The notes under the pieces: generated by a model
What the model was told of the DNA's origin: nothing
Seen by the model: the letters and a program-made list of their open reading frames with translations, nothing else
The model's database searches: none
Part shown: positions 27,311 through 38,567 of the stretch, piece after piece
Layout: each line of letters opens with the position of its first letter
How positions within the stretch are numbered: the stretch's first letter is position 1
Translations under genes and position numbers: made by a program
Assembly (NCBI RefSeq): GCF_000620705.1
Contig: NZ_JIAR01000025.1
Location: 371,418 to 435,417 of the forward strand
Length of the DNA: 64,000 nt
Reading direction: 5' to 3'
DNA from: Nocardioides sp. URHA0020
GTDB taxonomy: Bacteria; Actinomycetota; Actinomycetes; Propionibacteriales; Nocardioidaceae

Positions 27311-28582
27311 GTGAGTACGGCCCCCGCCCGCGTCTATGTCGCCCGCCTCGTCGGGCTGCCGATCTTCGACCCCCAGGGCGACCAGGTCGGCAAGGTTCGC
27401 GACCTCGTGGTGGCCGTCCGCTCCGAGATCCACCAGCCGCGCGTGCTCGGGATGGTGGCCGAGGTGTTCGGCCGTCGCCGGATCTTCGTGCCGATGACCC
27501 GGGTGACCAACATCGACAGCGGGCAGGTCTACACGACCGGCCTGCTCAACATGCGCCGCTTCGAGCAGCGCCCGACCGAGACGCTGGTGATCGGCCAGAT
27601 GCTCGACCGCTCGGTGCTGATCCCGAGCACCGGTGCCCGCGGGACCGTCTACGACGTCGCGATGGAGCAGGCCCGCAACCGCGACTGGGTGCTGTCGCGG
27701 GTCGCCATCCAGGAGCCCACCAAGGGGCTGCGCCGGCGCGGCCAGACCCACGTGGTCGAGTGGCGCGACGTCGAGGGCCTGATCGGGCGCGAGGAGTCGC
27801 AGGGCGCGACCCACCTGATCGCGGCGCTCAACGAGATGCGCCCCGCCGACGCCGCCGCGATGCTGCACGACCTGCCGCCGGAGCGGCGTACGGCGGTGGT
27901 CGCCGCGCTCGACGACGAGCGCCTCGCCAACGTCCTGGAGGAGCTCCCGGAGGAGGACCAGGTCGAGATCCTCGAGCTCCTCGACTCCGAGCGCGCCGCC
28001 GACATCCTCGAGGAGATGTCGCCGGACGACGCGGCCGACCTGATCGCCGACCTCCCGCCGGAGACCGCCGCGACCCTCCTCAGCCTGATGGAGCCCGAGG
28101 AGGCCGAGGACGTCCGCCGCCTGATGTCGTACGTCGAGAACACCGCGGGCGCGATGATGACCTCGGAGCCGGTCATCCTGGGGCCCGACGCCACGATCGC
28201 CGACGCCCTGGCGCACGTCCGCAACCCCGAGCTCACGCCGGCGCTGGCCGCGCTCGTCTACGTCTGCCGCCAGCCGCTGGAGACCCCCACCGGCAAGTTC
28301 CTCGGGGTCGCGCACATCCAGCGGCTGCTGCGCGAGCCTCCGTCGACGCTGGTCGCCGGCGCCCTCGACGTCACCATGGAGACGCTGCGGCCCGAGGCCA
28401 CCATCGACGAGGTCGCCGCGCACCTGGCGACCTACAACCTGGTCGCGGCCCCGGTCGTGGACGAGAACGGCCACCTGGTCGGCGCCGTCACCGTCGACGA
28501 CCTGCTCGACCACATGCTGCCCGAGGGCTGGCGCGACCGGGCCCGCTCGGGCACCGACCTCCCCCAGGAGGCAGGACTGTGA
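27311..28582 (+). CDS. MgtE N-terminal domain and CBS-domain protein
   Basis: 423 residues without transmembrane helices. The N-terminus has PRC-barrel-like character (LVGLPIFDPQGDQVGKVRDLVV). An MgtE-N helical superhelix follows (repeats such as ADAAAMLHDLPPERR and AADLIADLPPE), then two CBS domains. It is thus the regulatory half of an MgtE magnesium channel without the pore. Similar proteins stand next to Mrp in mycobacteria (Rv1232c). It may sense Mg2+ or nucleotides and act on another membrane protein. GTG 27311 lies 8 nt after TAGCGT. Its stop overlaps the DUF1003 start by 4 bp, and that membrane protein is the obvious partner. Confidence 0.85.
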   Translation: MSTAPARVYVARLVGLPIFDPQGDQVGKVRDLVVAVRSEIHQPRVLGMVAEVFGRRRIFVPMTRVTNIDSGQVYTTGLLNMRRFEQRPTETLVIGQMLDRSVLIPSTGARGTVYDVAMEQARNRDWVLSRVAIQEPTKGLRRRGQTHVVEWRDVEGLIGREESQGATHLIAALNEMRPADAAAMLHDLPPERRTAVVAALDDERLANVLEELPEEDQVEILELLDSERAADILEEMSPDDAADLIADLPPETAATLLSLMEPEEAEDVRRLMSYVENTAGAMMTSEPVILGPDATIADALAHVRNPELTPALAALVYVCRQPLETPTGKFLGVAHIQRLLREPPSTLVAGALDVTMETLRPEATIDEVAAHLATYNLVAAPVVDENGHLVGAVTVDDLLDHMLPEGWRDRARSGTDLPQEAGL

Positions 28583-29163
28583 CGGACCGCAACCCGCGCC
28601 TGGACACCCCCAAGGACACCCGCCGGCAGCCGCTGATGCGGCGCCCGTCGTACAACTCCGACGCCTTCGGCAGCTTCGCCGAGCAGTTCGCGCGCTACAT
28701 GGGCACGGCTCGCTTCCTGATGTGGATGACCGGCGTCGTCGTCATCTGGGTGCTGTGGAACGCCTTCGCCCCCAGCGACTGGAAGTTCGACGAGTTCCCG
28801 TTCATCTTCCTGACCCTGGCGCTGAGCCTGCAGGCGTCGTACGCCGCTCCGCTGATCCTGCTCGCGCAGAACCGCCAGGAGCAGCGCGACAAGGTGATCG
28901 CCGAGCAGGACCGGCAGGCCAACGCCCGGGGGCACGCCGACATGGAGTTCCTCGCCCGCGAGGTCGCCTCGCTCCGGATGGCCGTCGGCGAGGTCGCGAC
29001 CCGCGACTTCCTGCGCTCGGAGCTCCGCACGCTGCTGGGTGAGCTCGACGCCCGCGACCAGGAGGCGCGCGAGCAGGACGCCCGCGACATCGACCTGGCC
29101 GCCGACCCTGAGCGTGGGCAGGGTCACCCCGCCCCGGCGGCTGAGGACCACCTGCCGACGTAG
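28579..29163 (+). CDS. DUF1003 membrane protein
   Basis: 194 residues. Two hydrophobic helices (about 48-65 and 73-95) with a short loop are followed by a charged helical C-terminus (EQRDKVIAEQDRQANARGHADMEFLAREVASLR in pattern), which is the DUF1003 layout. The function is unknown. The GTG start overlaps the stop of the MgtE-N/CBS gene as GTGA, so translation is coupled. One possibility is a small membrane unit controlled by the soluble Mg-sensing partner; that is inference from gene order only. Mrp follows 12 bp later from its own promoter. Confidence 0.85.
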   Translation: MTDRNPRLDTPKDTRRQPLMRRPSYNSDAFGSFAEQFARYMGTARFLMWMTGVVVIWVLWNAFAPSDWKFDEFPFIFLTLALSLQASYAAPLILLAQNRQEQRDKVIAEQDRQANARGHADMEFLAREVASLRMAVGEVATRDFLRSELRTLLGELDARDQEAREQDARDIDLAADPERGQGHPAPAAEDHLPT

Positions 29164-29174
29164 ACTCGATCAAC

Positions 29175-30338
29175 GTGAGCACCCCGTCTGTCGAGCAGGT
29201 CACCGCCGCCCTCGCGACCGTCAACGATCCCGAGATCAAGCGCCCGATCACCGAGCTCGGCATGGTCGAGTCCGTCGTGGTCGACGCCGACGGCACCGCC
29301 CGCATCACCGTGCTGCTGACGGTCGCCGGCTGTCCGCTCAAGGACACCATCAACCGCGACGTCACCGCCGCGGTCACCCGCGTCCCCGGCATCACCGGCG
29401 TCGACCTGACGCTCGGCGTGATGACTGCCGAGCAGCGCTCCGGCCTCCAGGAGACCCTGCGCGGCGGCCAGGCGCAGCGCGAGATCCCGTTCGCGCAGCC
29501 CGGCTCGCTGACCAAGGTCCTCGCGATCGCCAGCGGCAAGGGCGGTGTCGGCAAGTCCTCGGTGACGGTCAACCTGGCGCTCTCCATGGCCAAGCTCGGC
29601 CTCAAGGTCGGCATCGTGGACGCCGACATCTACGGCCACTCCGTCCCGGCGATGCTGGGCGTCGCCGACTACCGGCCCACCCAGGTCGACGACCTGATCA
29701 TGCCGGTCCCCACGCCGAGCGGCGTCTCGGTGATCTCCATCGGGATGCTCAAGCCGCGCCGCGACCAGGTCGTCGCCTGGCGCGGCCCGATGCTCGACCG
29801 GGCCCTCGTGCAGATGCTGGCCGACGTCTACTGGGGCGACCTCGACGTCCTGCTCCTCGACCTCCCGCCGGGCACCGGCGACGTCGCGATCTCGCTCGGC
29901 CAGCACCTGCCGGGCGCCGAGGTCGTCGTGGTGACCACCCCGCAGGAGGCGGCCGCCGAGGTCGCCGAGCGCGCCGGCACGATGGCCTCGATGATGCACC
30001 AGCGCGTCGTCGGCGTCGTCGAGAACATGAGCTTCCTGCCCTGCCCGCACTGCACGGCCGAGGGCACGGAGCACCGCCTCGAGATCTTCGGCAGCGGCGG
30101 TGGCGACCGCGTCGCCGCGACGCTCTCCGAGCGCTTCGGGTACGACGTGCCGGTGCTGGGCCAGATCCCGATCGACACCTCGCTGCGCGAGGGCGGCGAC
30201 GTCGGCAAGCCGATCGTCGACTCCGACCCGAGCGCCCCGGGTGCCGTGGCGCTCACCGCCATCGCCGGCCGGCTCGCCGGTCGTGGCCGCGGACTCGCCG
30301 GGATGCAGCTGGGCCTGACGCCCACCAGCAAGTTCTGA
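29175..30338 (+). CDS. mrp: Mrp/NBP35-family iron-sulfur cluster carrier ATPase
   Basis: 387 residues. The N-terminal 100 or so form a DUF59/MIP18 domain (NDPEIKRPITELGMV, VAGCPLKDTI). The P-loop NTPase has a deviant Walker A (SGKGGVGKSS) near 122, and a switch motif VDADIYGHS follows. CPHC near 295 is the CxxC that binds a bridging Fe-S cluster in homodimers. Mrp/ApbC proteins deliver Fe-S clusters to target enzymes. GTG 29175 is 8 nt after TAGACT, whose TAG is also the stop of the DUF1003 gene. tatB follows in the same direction. Confidence 0.93.
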   Translation: MSTPSVEQVTAALATVNDPEIKRPITELGMVESVVVDADGTARITVLLTVAGCPLKDTINRDVTAAVTRVPGITGVDLTLGVMTAEQRSGLQETLRGGQAQREIPFAQPGSLTKVLAIASGKGGVGKSSVTVNLALSMAKLGLKVGIVDADIYGHSVPAMLGVADYRPTQVDDLIMPVPTPSGVSVISIGMLKPRRDQVVAWRGPMLDRALVQMLADVYWGDLDVLLLDLPPGTGDVAISLGQHLPGAEVVVVTTPQEAAAEVAERAGTMASMMHQRVVGVVENMSFLPCPHCTAEGTEHRLEIFGSGGGDRVAATLSERFGYDVPVLGQIPIDTSLREGGDVGKPIVDSDPSAPGAVALTAIAGRLAGRGRGLAGMQLGLTPTSKF

Positions 30339-30356
30339 CCCAGTAGGTTCTGCTTC

Positions 30357-30701
30357 GTGTTCGGAGTCGGCCTGCCGGAGTTCGCGGTCATCGCGGTGAT
30401 CGCCATCTTCGTCTTCGGTCCTGACAAGCTGCCCGACCTGGCCCGTCAGGCCGGCCGGATGGCGCGCCAGGTGCGCCGGATGGCCAACAACGCGCGCGAC
30501 GAGCTGCGCGACGAGCTCGGCCCGGAGTACTCCGACCTCGAGCTTCGCGACCTCGACCCGCGCGAGATCGTCCGCCGCCACATCACCGAGGCGATGGAGG
30601 AGGACGACGACGACTACGAGCCCCCCGTGCGCCGCAGCCGCCGTGGTCAGCGTCCCCTCGAGGACGGCGAGGCCCCGCCGTACGACGTCGACGCGACCTG
30701 A
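30357..30701 (+). CDS. tatB: Twin-arginine translocase subunit TatB
   Basis: 114 residues. One membrane helix with the diagnostic start (VFGPDKLPDL after a hydrophobic run) is followed by an amphipathic helix and an acidic, disordered tail (EDDDDYEPP). TatB binds the twin-arginine signal with TatC. TatA and TatC are not in the window. GTG 30357 has TAGGTT 7 nt upstream, another leaderless-type start, so tatB has its own promoter within the short gap after mrp. The pairing of mrp and tatB is the same as in M. tuberculosis. Confidence 0.92.
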   Translation: MFGVGLPEFAVIAVIAIFVFGPDKLPDLARQAGRMARQVRRMANNARDELRDELGPEYSDLELRDLDPREIVRRHITEAMEEDDDDYEPPVRRSRRGQRPLEDGEAPPYDVDAT

Positions 30702-30713
30702 GCCACCCGGCCG

Positions 30714-31247
30714 TCAGCGACTCTGCACGGCCGCCAGCGCGTCGTACGGCACCAGCACGGTCCGGCCGCGCTCGCCGGTGCGCGCCTCGACGAAGTCGGC
30801 GCCCACCCGCAGCACGGTGCCGTCGAGCACGCGGCCGTCGGCGAGGTGGAGGAGGCACCGCTCCCCCGCGTCGGCGAGCCGGCGCAGCGCCGAGCCCAGG
30901 CCGAGCCGGGTCACCGGCGACCACGCGACCTCCGGGACCGACCGCTCCGAGGCACCCCGCACGGCCGTGACGGCCCCGAGGGCCACGATCCAGTCCTGAC
31001 CGCTGCCGCTGACCAGGCACCAGCCGGTCCCCACCCGCCCCAGCATCCCGACGACCGCTCCCGCTCCCCGCACGTCGAGCACCACCTCGAGCCCGACGGA
31101 GGCCATCAGCCGGCTCGCGAACGTCACCTGCTGGTACTCCGACCGGGAGCGGTCGGCGAGCTCGAGGCCGCGCTCGGCGTCGTACAGCGCCTCCGCCTGC
31201 TGCTCGAGGTCGTCGAGCACCGCGAACAGCTCCTCCTCCCATGCCAT
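30714..31247 (-). CDS. Hypothetical protein, cytoplasmic
   Basis: I do not recognise the family. The 177 residues start MAWEEELFAVLDDLEQQAEALYDAER, a Glu-rich amphipathic helix. A mostly beta part follows, with repeated VGxxWC, LHLADGRVLDGTVLRVGADFVEA and a final YDALAAVQ. The LADGxxLxGxVxxVGxDFVxA pattern is reminiscent of small SH3-like or Hfq/Sm-like barrels, but that is only a shape impression. It has no signal peptide and a single Cys pair (WC and RCLL). GGAGAG precedes the ATG at 31247. The gene is convergent with tatB and divergent from the LysM gene. Confidence 0.75.
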   Translation of the reverse strand: MAWEEELFAVLDDLEQQAEALYDAERGLELADRSRSEYQQVTFASRLMASVGLEVVLDVRGAGAVVGMLGRVGTGWCLVSGSGQDWIVALGAVTAVRGASERSVPEVAWSPVTRLGLGSALRRLADAGERCLLHLADGRVLDGTVLRVGADFVEARTGERGRTVLVPYDALAAVQSR

Positions 31248-31328
31248 GGGCGCACTCTCCCCGCGAACGGCACCGTGCCAAACGGCTGCCGGGCTGTGGA
31301 GGAGGCGTTGACGGTCAGCCCAAAGAGG

Positions 31329-31364
31329 CGTTTCCTTACGTAAACGCAAGCAAACGCAAACGTT
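31329..31364. promoter_or_regulatory. Cluster of AAACGC repeats upstream of the LysM gene
   Basis: GCGTTT (31329-31334) is followed by AAACGC at 31342 and again at 31352, then AAACG at 31358. The two full direct copies are 10 bp apart, about one helical turn. They lie between a divergent pair, 15-50 bp before the ATG at 31379. The G+C content drops here compared with the surroundings. The cluster looks like a set of half-sites for a DNA-binding protein, but I cannot name the protein. Confidence 0.5.
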
Positions 31365-31378
31365 CTGGGGTCTCGGCC

Positions 31379-32017
31379 ATGAACAGCTCCCACCAGGTGT
31401 CCCGTCCACGGTGCCTCGCAGTCGCCGGCGGCGCGGCCGTGGCGTACGCCGCGCTCCTGGCGTGGCTGCTCCCGACCGTCGCGACCGGCCCGAGCGCGGT
31501 GCTCGACGAGGCCCTGGTCCGGCTCTGCGCCGCCCTGGCCCTGGTCGCGGCGGGCTGGCTGTGGCTGGCCACGACGGCCACCGTGCTCGGCGCCCTGTCC
31601 GGCCGCGCCCGCGCCGTGGGAGCGCCCGCAGCGCTGCGTCGGATCGTGCTCGCGGCCTGCGGCGTGGCGGCCACCGGGGCCCTGCTGGCCACCGGGCCGG
31701 CGCACGCGACGCCCGGGCAGCAGCACGAGGACCGGGTCGTGAGCGCGGCGTCGGCCGTCGCCGGGCTCCCGCTGCCCGACCGGGCCACCGCGTCGGCTCC
31801 CGCTCCCCCTCGCGCCCCTGCCGCGGCGGTACGCCGGACCGTCGTGGTCGCTCCCGGCGACTCGCTCTGGTCGATCGCCGCCCGCACGTTGCCGCGCGGC
31901 GCCGGCGATGCCGAGATCGAGGCCGCCTGGCGCCGGATCTACGACGTCAACCGGGCTGCCATCGGCCCGGACCCCGACCTCATCCGACCCGCCCAGCGAC
32001 TGGAGGTACTGCCATGA
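31379..32017 (+). CDS. LysM-domain membrane protein
   Basis: 212 residues. Three hydrophobic stretches lie at about 13-34, 45-70 and 83-103, then a Pro/Ala linker. The C-terminal LysM module begins TVVVAPGDSLWSIAARTLP and ends IRPAQRLEVLP, which binds peptidoglycan N-acetylglucosamine. Similar LysM proteins precede Rv3235-type genes near secA in other actinobacteria. The stop overlaps the next ATG by 4 bp (ATGA), so the two are translated together. The upstream AAACGC cluster may control it. Confidence 0.85.
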   Translation: MNSSHQVSRPRCLAVAGGAAVAYAALLAWLLPTVATGPSAVLDEALVRLCAALALVAAGWLWLATTATVLGALSGRARAVGAPAALRRIVLAACGVAATGALLATGPAHATPGQQHEDRVVSAASAVAGLPLPDRATASAPAPPRAPAAAVRRTVVVAPGDSLWSIAARTLPRGAGDAEIEAAWRRIYDVNRAAIGPDPDLIRPAQRLEVLP

Positions 32018-32532
32018 CCGACGCACGACCCCACGAGGTGGTCCCGATCCGGCGGGAGACGCGGCTCGCGAGCGTGCAGGGCACGCTGGCGCTCGACCTG
32101 CAGCCCCGCCAGGACCCGCCGCGGACGTCGGCGGCCTCCGGGTCCGGGCCGATCGCCGACGTGCTGCCGATCGAAGGCCTGCTGCGCCGCGCCACCGAGG
32201 AGTGGGCGCGCCGCTACATCCAGGCCGCCGTCGAGATCGTCGGCGGCGACCGTCCGGTCACCCAGCTGCTGCGCTGGAGCTCGCGCGAGGTCTACCAGGA
32301 CCTGCAGCGTCGCGCCCTGCTGGTCGCCCGCGCGGGGCGCCACCAGCCCGGTCAGGGCCGCTTCCAGCCGGTGCGCCCCCGGGTGCTCGGCGTCCACCCG
32401 TCCTTCGTCACGCGCGACGTCGTCGAGGTGAGCTCGCACGTGCGGTACGGCGAGCGCTCCCGTGCGCTGGCCGCCCGCTTCGAGCGCACACCCGACCACC
32501 GGTGGCGCTGCACCGCCCTGGAGTTCGCCTAG
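32014..32532 (+). CDS. Rv3235-family protein
   Basis: 172 residues. The C-terminal half (LLRWSSREVYQDLQRRALL, then VRPRVLGVHPSFVTRDVVEVSSHVRYGERSRALAARFER in pattern) fits the Rv3235 family, which stands next to secA and LysM genes in actinobacteria. The function is unknown; the conserved pattern suggests a single compact domain of helices then strands. There is no signal peptide. The start overlaps the LysM stop. The gene ends about 100 bp before the convergent secA, with a strong two-way terminator between them. Confidence 0.8.
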   Translation: MTDARPHEVVPIRRETRLASVQGTLALDLQPRQDPPRTSAASGSGPIADVLPIEGLLRRATEEWARRYIQAAVEIVGGDRPVTQLLRWSSREVYQDLQRRALLVARAGRHQPGQGRFQPVRPRVLGVHPSFVTRDVVEVSSHVRYGERSRALAARFERTPDHRWRCTALEFA

Positions 32533-32566
32533 GGGCCCGTCAGCGCACCCGTCGATGCTGGGGGGG

Positions 32567-32609
32567 ACGACGTACGGCGGTGGCCACCGGGGTCACCGCC
32601 GTACGTCGT
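32567..32609. terminator. Bidirectional terminator between the Rv3235-type gene and secA
   Basis: ACGACGTACGGCGGTG (32567-32582) and its exact complement (32594-32609) make a perfect 16-bp stem with an 11-nt loop. It lies midway between two convergent stops and so can serve both. A short G-run stands on the 5' side on the plus strand. There is no T-run. Confidence 0.8.
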
Positions 32610-32637
32610 GCCGGTCGGGAGCTCGTCCCGGCCGGGC

Positions 32638-35472
<2,835 letters not shown>

Positions 35473-35521
35473 GTGTGGTCCAACTTCCCTGAGGTCGCGA
35501 AAATCGCTGAGCGGCGCCACT

Positions 35522-36727
35522 CTACCCAGCGGAGCCCAGGGTCCGTAGCGCAGGAGCCAGGTCGCCGCGAGGCTCGATCCGGATCGCGTCGAGTCCGAGC
35601 CAGCCGGCGAGGCGCCCCAGCTCGGCCGACAGCTCCTCGGCGGTCTCCTCCGGGGCGTCCGGCTCGGCGTACGAGCCCTGGACCAGGAGCACGCCCGCCC
35701 TCCGGTCGGCCTTGAGGTCGACCCGGGCGACGATCCGGTCGCCGAGCAGGAACGGCAGCACGTAGTAGCCGTGCACGCGCTGCTCGGCGGGCACGTAGAT
35801 CTCGATCCGGTAGTGGAAGTCGAAGAGGGCCTCGGTGCGCGCCCGCTCCCACACGACCGGGTCGAAGGGGCTGAGCAGGGCCCGGGCCGCGACGCGTCGG
35901 GGCAGCCGCGCGTCGCGGTGCAGGTAGGCGGGCCGGCGCCACCCGGCCACCGAGACGGGCACCAGCTCGCCGTCCTCGACCAGGGTCGCGACGGCGGCCG
36001 CGGTGTCGTCGACCGGCATCCGGTAGTAGTCACGCAGGTCCTGCACCGTGGCGACGCCGTGGGAGCGCGCGGCCCGGCGCACCAGCTCGAGGCCCGCCTC
36101 GGCGCGCGTCGGGGTCGGCCGCGCGAGCACGTCAGCGGGGATGACCCGCTCCGGCAGGTCGTAGCGGATCTCGAACTGGCTGTTGCGGCCCGCGATGGCG
36201 ACCTGCCCGGACGTGTAGAGGTAGTCGAGCATGCGGCGGGTCTCCGACCAGTTCCAGCCCCACTGGTCCTTGGACCGGGGCAGCCCCTCGTCGAGGTCAC
36301 GGGCCGTCGAGGCGCCGCGGTCGGCGATCTCGGCGAGCAGGTTGGCCTCCAGCGCGACGCTGTCGGGGGTCTCGGCGACGAAGCCCCACTTGCCGCGCTT
36401 GGCGCGGTAGTCGTCCATCCGGTGCTGCATCACCGGCCACAGCTCCACCGGCATGAAGGCCTGCACGTGGGCCCAGTACTCCACCACGCGACGCGGTCGC
36501 CGCTCGGCGGCCCGCTGCAGCAGCCCGACGTCGTACGGCCCCATCCGCGAGTAGAGCGGCATGAAGTGCGCGCGCTGCAGGACGTTGACCGAGTCGACCT
36601 GCAGGACACCGGTGCGCTCCAGCGTGCGCTGGAAGGTGCGCATCGTGGGCTCGGTGTGCGGCTTGTCCAGGAAGCCCTGCGCGGCGAGCGCCGTACGCCG
36701 GGCCTGGCGGACGCTCATCGACTCCAT
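35522..36727 (-). CDS. AlkX/YcaQ-type DNA glycosylase (crosslink repair)
   Basis: 401 residues in the HTH_42/winged-helix glycosylase family. The catalytic Q-phi-D motif is visible as QVDSVNVL near residues 43-45, the form found in E. coli YcaQ (AlkX), whose Q and D residues open interstrand crosslinks and remove alkylated bases. Further marks are [15 protein letters not shown] after it, a W/Y-rich middle, and a winged-helix region toward the C-terminus ([26 protein letters not shown] in pattern). TAGCCT lies 6 nt before the ATG at 36727, again suggesting a leaderless mRNA. Its stop is about 50 bp before the secA start. Confidence 0.88.
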   Translation of the reverse strand: MESMSVRQARRTALAAQGFLDKPHTEPTMRTFQRTLERTGVLQVDSVNVLQRAHFMPLYSRMGPYDVGLLQRAAERRPRRVVEYWAHVQAFMPVELWPVMQHRMDDYRAKRGKWGFVAETPDSVALEANLLAEIADRGASTARDLDEGLPRSKDQWGWNWSETRRMLDYLYTSGQVAIAGRNSQFEIRYDLPERVIPADVLARPTPTRAEAGLELVRRAARSHGVATVQDLRDYYRMPVDDTAAAVATLVEDGELVPVSVAGWRRPAYLHRDARLPRRVAARALLSPFDPVVWERARTEALFDFHYRIEIYVPAEQRVHGYYVLPFLLGDRIVARVDLKADRRAGVLLVQGSYAEPDAPEETAEELSAELGRLAGWLGLDAIRIEPRGDLAPALRTLGSAG

Positions 36728-36765
36728 GGAGCGAGGCTAGAGGAACGTCCGGACAGCGCCTCCCC

Positions 36766-37449
36766 TCAGGGAAGGTCGAGGAGCTTCTCCTTCACGGCGT
36801 ACATCACGGCTTCCATCCGGGAGTGCAGCTGCAGCTTCTCGAGGATGTTGCGCACGTGGTTCTTCACCGTGTTGTCGCTGATGAAGAGCTCCTTGGCGAT
36901 CTCGCGGTTGTTCATGCCCTTGGCGACCAGCCGGAGCACCTCCAGCTCGCGGTCGGTCAGGCGCAGGCCGGAGGCGTGGTCACGCTCAGGGCGCGACATC
37001 TGCTTGAACTCGTCGATCAGCTTGACCGCCATCGACGGGCTGATCAACGACTGGCCGTCGGCGACGACCCGGACCGCCTGGGCGACCTCCTCGATGGAGG
37101 AGTCCTTCAGCAGGTAGCCGGCCGCGCCGCTCTTGACCGCCTCGTAGAGGTCGGCCTCCTCGTCGGAGACGGTGAGCATCACGATCTTGGCGGTCGGCAC
37201 GGCCTCCTTGATCGCCAGGCAGGCCTCGATGCCGGAGCGCTTGGGCATCCGGATGTCGAGGAGCACGACGTCGGGCGCGGTGCGCTCGGCGAGGGCGGTG
37301 CCCTCGATGCCGTCACCGGCCTCGCCGACGACCTCGACACCGGGCTCGACGCCCAGCAGCATCGTCAGCCCGCGGCGGAAGAGCTCCTGGTCGTCGACCA
37401 CGAGCACTCGGATCGGTTCGCGACCCGGTTCGGTCGTCAGCTCGGACAC
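36766..37449 (-). CDS. NarL/LuxR-family response regulator
   Basis: 227 residues. The receiver domain (about 14-130) has the acidic pair in VVDDQE, the phospho-acceptor Asp in VVLLDIRMPKRSG near 63 and Lys in GYLLKDSS. The C-terminal LuxR helix-turn-helix reads LTDRELEVLRLVAKGMNNREIAKELFISDNTVKNHVRNIL (shown as its pattern). No histidine kinase is nearby, so the partner is unknown. It sits between hpf and the glycosylase gene. The GTG start at 37449 gives MSELTTEPGREPIRVLVVDDQ. In Streptomyces a similar orphan regulator lies beside hpf and secA. Confidence 0.9.
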   Translation of the reverse strand: MSELTTEPGREPIRVLVVDDQELFRRGLTMLLGVEPGVEVVGEAGDGIEGTALAERTAPDVVLLDIRMPKRSGIEACLAIKEAVPTAKIVMLTVSDEEADLYEAVKSGAAGYLLKDSSIEEVAQAVRVVADGQSLISPSMAVKLIDEFKQMSRPERDHASGLRLTDRELEVLRLVAKGMNNREIAKELFISDNTVKNHVRNILEKLQLHSRMEAVMYAVKEKLLDLP

Positions 37450-37506
37450 CGGGGCATCATGGCACGACTGGGCCCCCTTTCGCCCACATCCGGGTGATCC
37501 GACACG

Positions 37507-37540
37507 ACGACGGGGTGGCCCGTCCGGACCACCCCGTCGT
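37507..37540 (-). terminator. Terminator after hpf
   Basis: ACGACGGGGTGG (37507-37518) pairs exactly with CCACCCCGTCGT (37529-37540), giving a 12-bp stem and 10-nt loop 21 nt past the hpf stop and upstream of the response-regulator start. It should separate the two transcripts. Confidence 0.7.
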
Positions 37541-37561
37541 ACGCACGGGCCTCGCGAGGCC

Positions 37562-38191
37562 TCAGAGGCTGCTCTCGAGGTCGAGCGAGATCACCCCGTA
37601 GTCGTAGCCACGGCGTCGGTAGACCACCGCCGGCCGCTCGCTCTCCTTGTCCACGAACAGGTAGAAGTCGTGGCCGACCAGCTCCATCTCGTAGAGCGCC
37701 TGGTCGAGCGTCATCGGATCCGCCGCGTGCGTCTTCTCGCGCACGACGAGCGGGCCGTCACCCGTGACCGAGATGGGTCCCACCTGACGGTCGATGGTGA
37801 CGACGTCGTCGTCCACCGTCTCGGTCGTGGTCGCGGGGGTGCCGTTGGCCAGCGCCTGCCCCACCGACACGGGGGCGTGCCGGCCGTGGTGGACGCGACG
37901 GCGGTCGGAGGCGCGGCGCATCTGGGAGGCCATCTTGTCGAGGGCCAGGTCGAGTGCGGCCATCTTGTCGACCGCACAGGCCTCGGCCCGGATGACGGGC
38001 CCCTTGGAGAGCGCCGTCAGCTGCACCCGTACGGCGCGGTCGGCCTGGCGCGGGTTGCGTTCCTTCTCCACCTCGACGTTCACCCGGATTATCCGATGGT
38101 CGTGCTTCTCCAGCCGCGTCAGCTTCTCCTCGACGTGACTTCGGAATCGATCTGACAGCTCGATGTGTCGACCCGTGACCACAACTTCCAT
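37562..38191 (-). CDS. hpf: Long-form ribosome hibernation-promoting factor (HPF/RaiA)
   Basis: 209 residues. The N-terminal S30AE/HPF domain (about 1-105) begins MEVVVTGRHIELSDRFRSHVEEKL and has the basic patch for 16S rRNA. A His/Arg/Gly linker follows (RRRVHHGRH). The C-terminal domain (about 150-209; VREKTHAADPMTLDQALYEMELVGHDFYLFVDKES in pattern) joins two 70S ribosomes into an inactive 100S dimer. It is expected to act in stationary phase or during stress. Downstream there is a clear terminator; upstream a long 376-bp gap holds its control region. The order comF, hpf, secA is conserved in actinobacteria. Confidence 0.93.
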   Translation of the reverse strand: MEVVVTGRHIELSDRFRSHVEEKLTRLEKHDHRIIRVNVEVEKERNPRQADRAVRVQLTALSKGPVIRAEACAVDKMAALDLALDKMASQMRRASDRRRVHHGRHAPVSVGQALANGTPATTTETVDDDVVTIDRQVGPISVTGDGPLVVREKTHAADPMTLDQALYEMELVGHDFYLFVDKESERPAVVYRRRGYDYGVISLDLESSL

Positions 38192-38567
38192 GTGAACCTC
38201 CCGATTGCACAGCTTGCTTCTCGGTGTTTGGCGGTCAACCCCGGACGTGCCCGCTCAGGGGCACGCCGGAGAGTGGAGCCCGTCCGGCCGACCTGGTCTT
38301 CGACCCCACAATCGCCTGCTGAGGCTCTCGCAGCTTCTCTGCCACTACTGACCTTCTCCCGACCGCCGTCGCATCTGACGACGGGGCCGAGGCAGGACTT
38401 ACCACTAAGCCGCACCGTGATCGACGTCCACTCCGCAGTGCGGAGCAGAGCGTCTTACGTGGACCGTTTCGCCTGCGACTGGCATCGGCTAGCCGAACGG
38501 GCGCCCGGTCAGACCGAGGCGCCTGGACGACGCAACCACGGACCCGGACGGACTCCATGATGAGACG
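38192..38567. other. 376-bp gene-free leader region upstream of hpf
   Basis: No reading frame here looks real. Two structured elements stand out. One is a hairpin of CGTGCCC-GCTCAG-GGGCACG at 38246-38265, 55-74 bp before hpf. The other is a perfect 15-nt dyad CTCCGCA-G-TGCGGAG at 38431-38445. The region probably contains the hpf promoter and long leader, and perhaps the binding site of a stress regulator. I could not recognise a named riboswitch or small RNA. Confidence 0.5.

Noticed and set aside
38192..38567. RNase P RNA or tmRNA in the long gap before hpf
   Set aside because: The conserved RNase P and tmRNA blocks are absent and the few hairpins are short.
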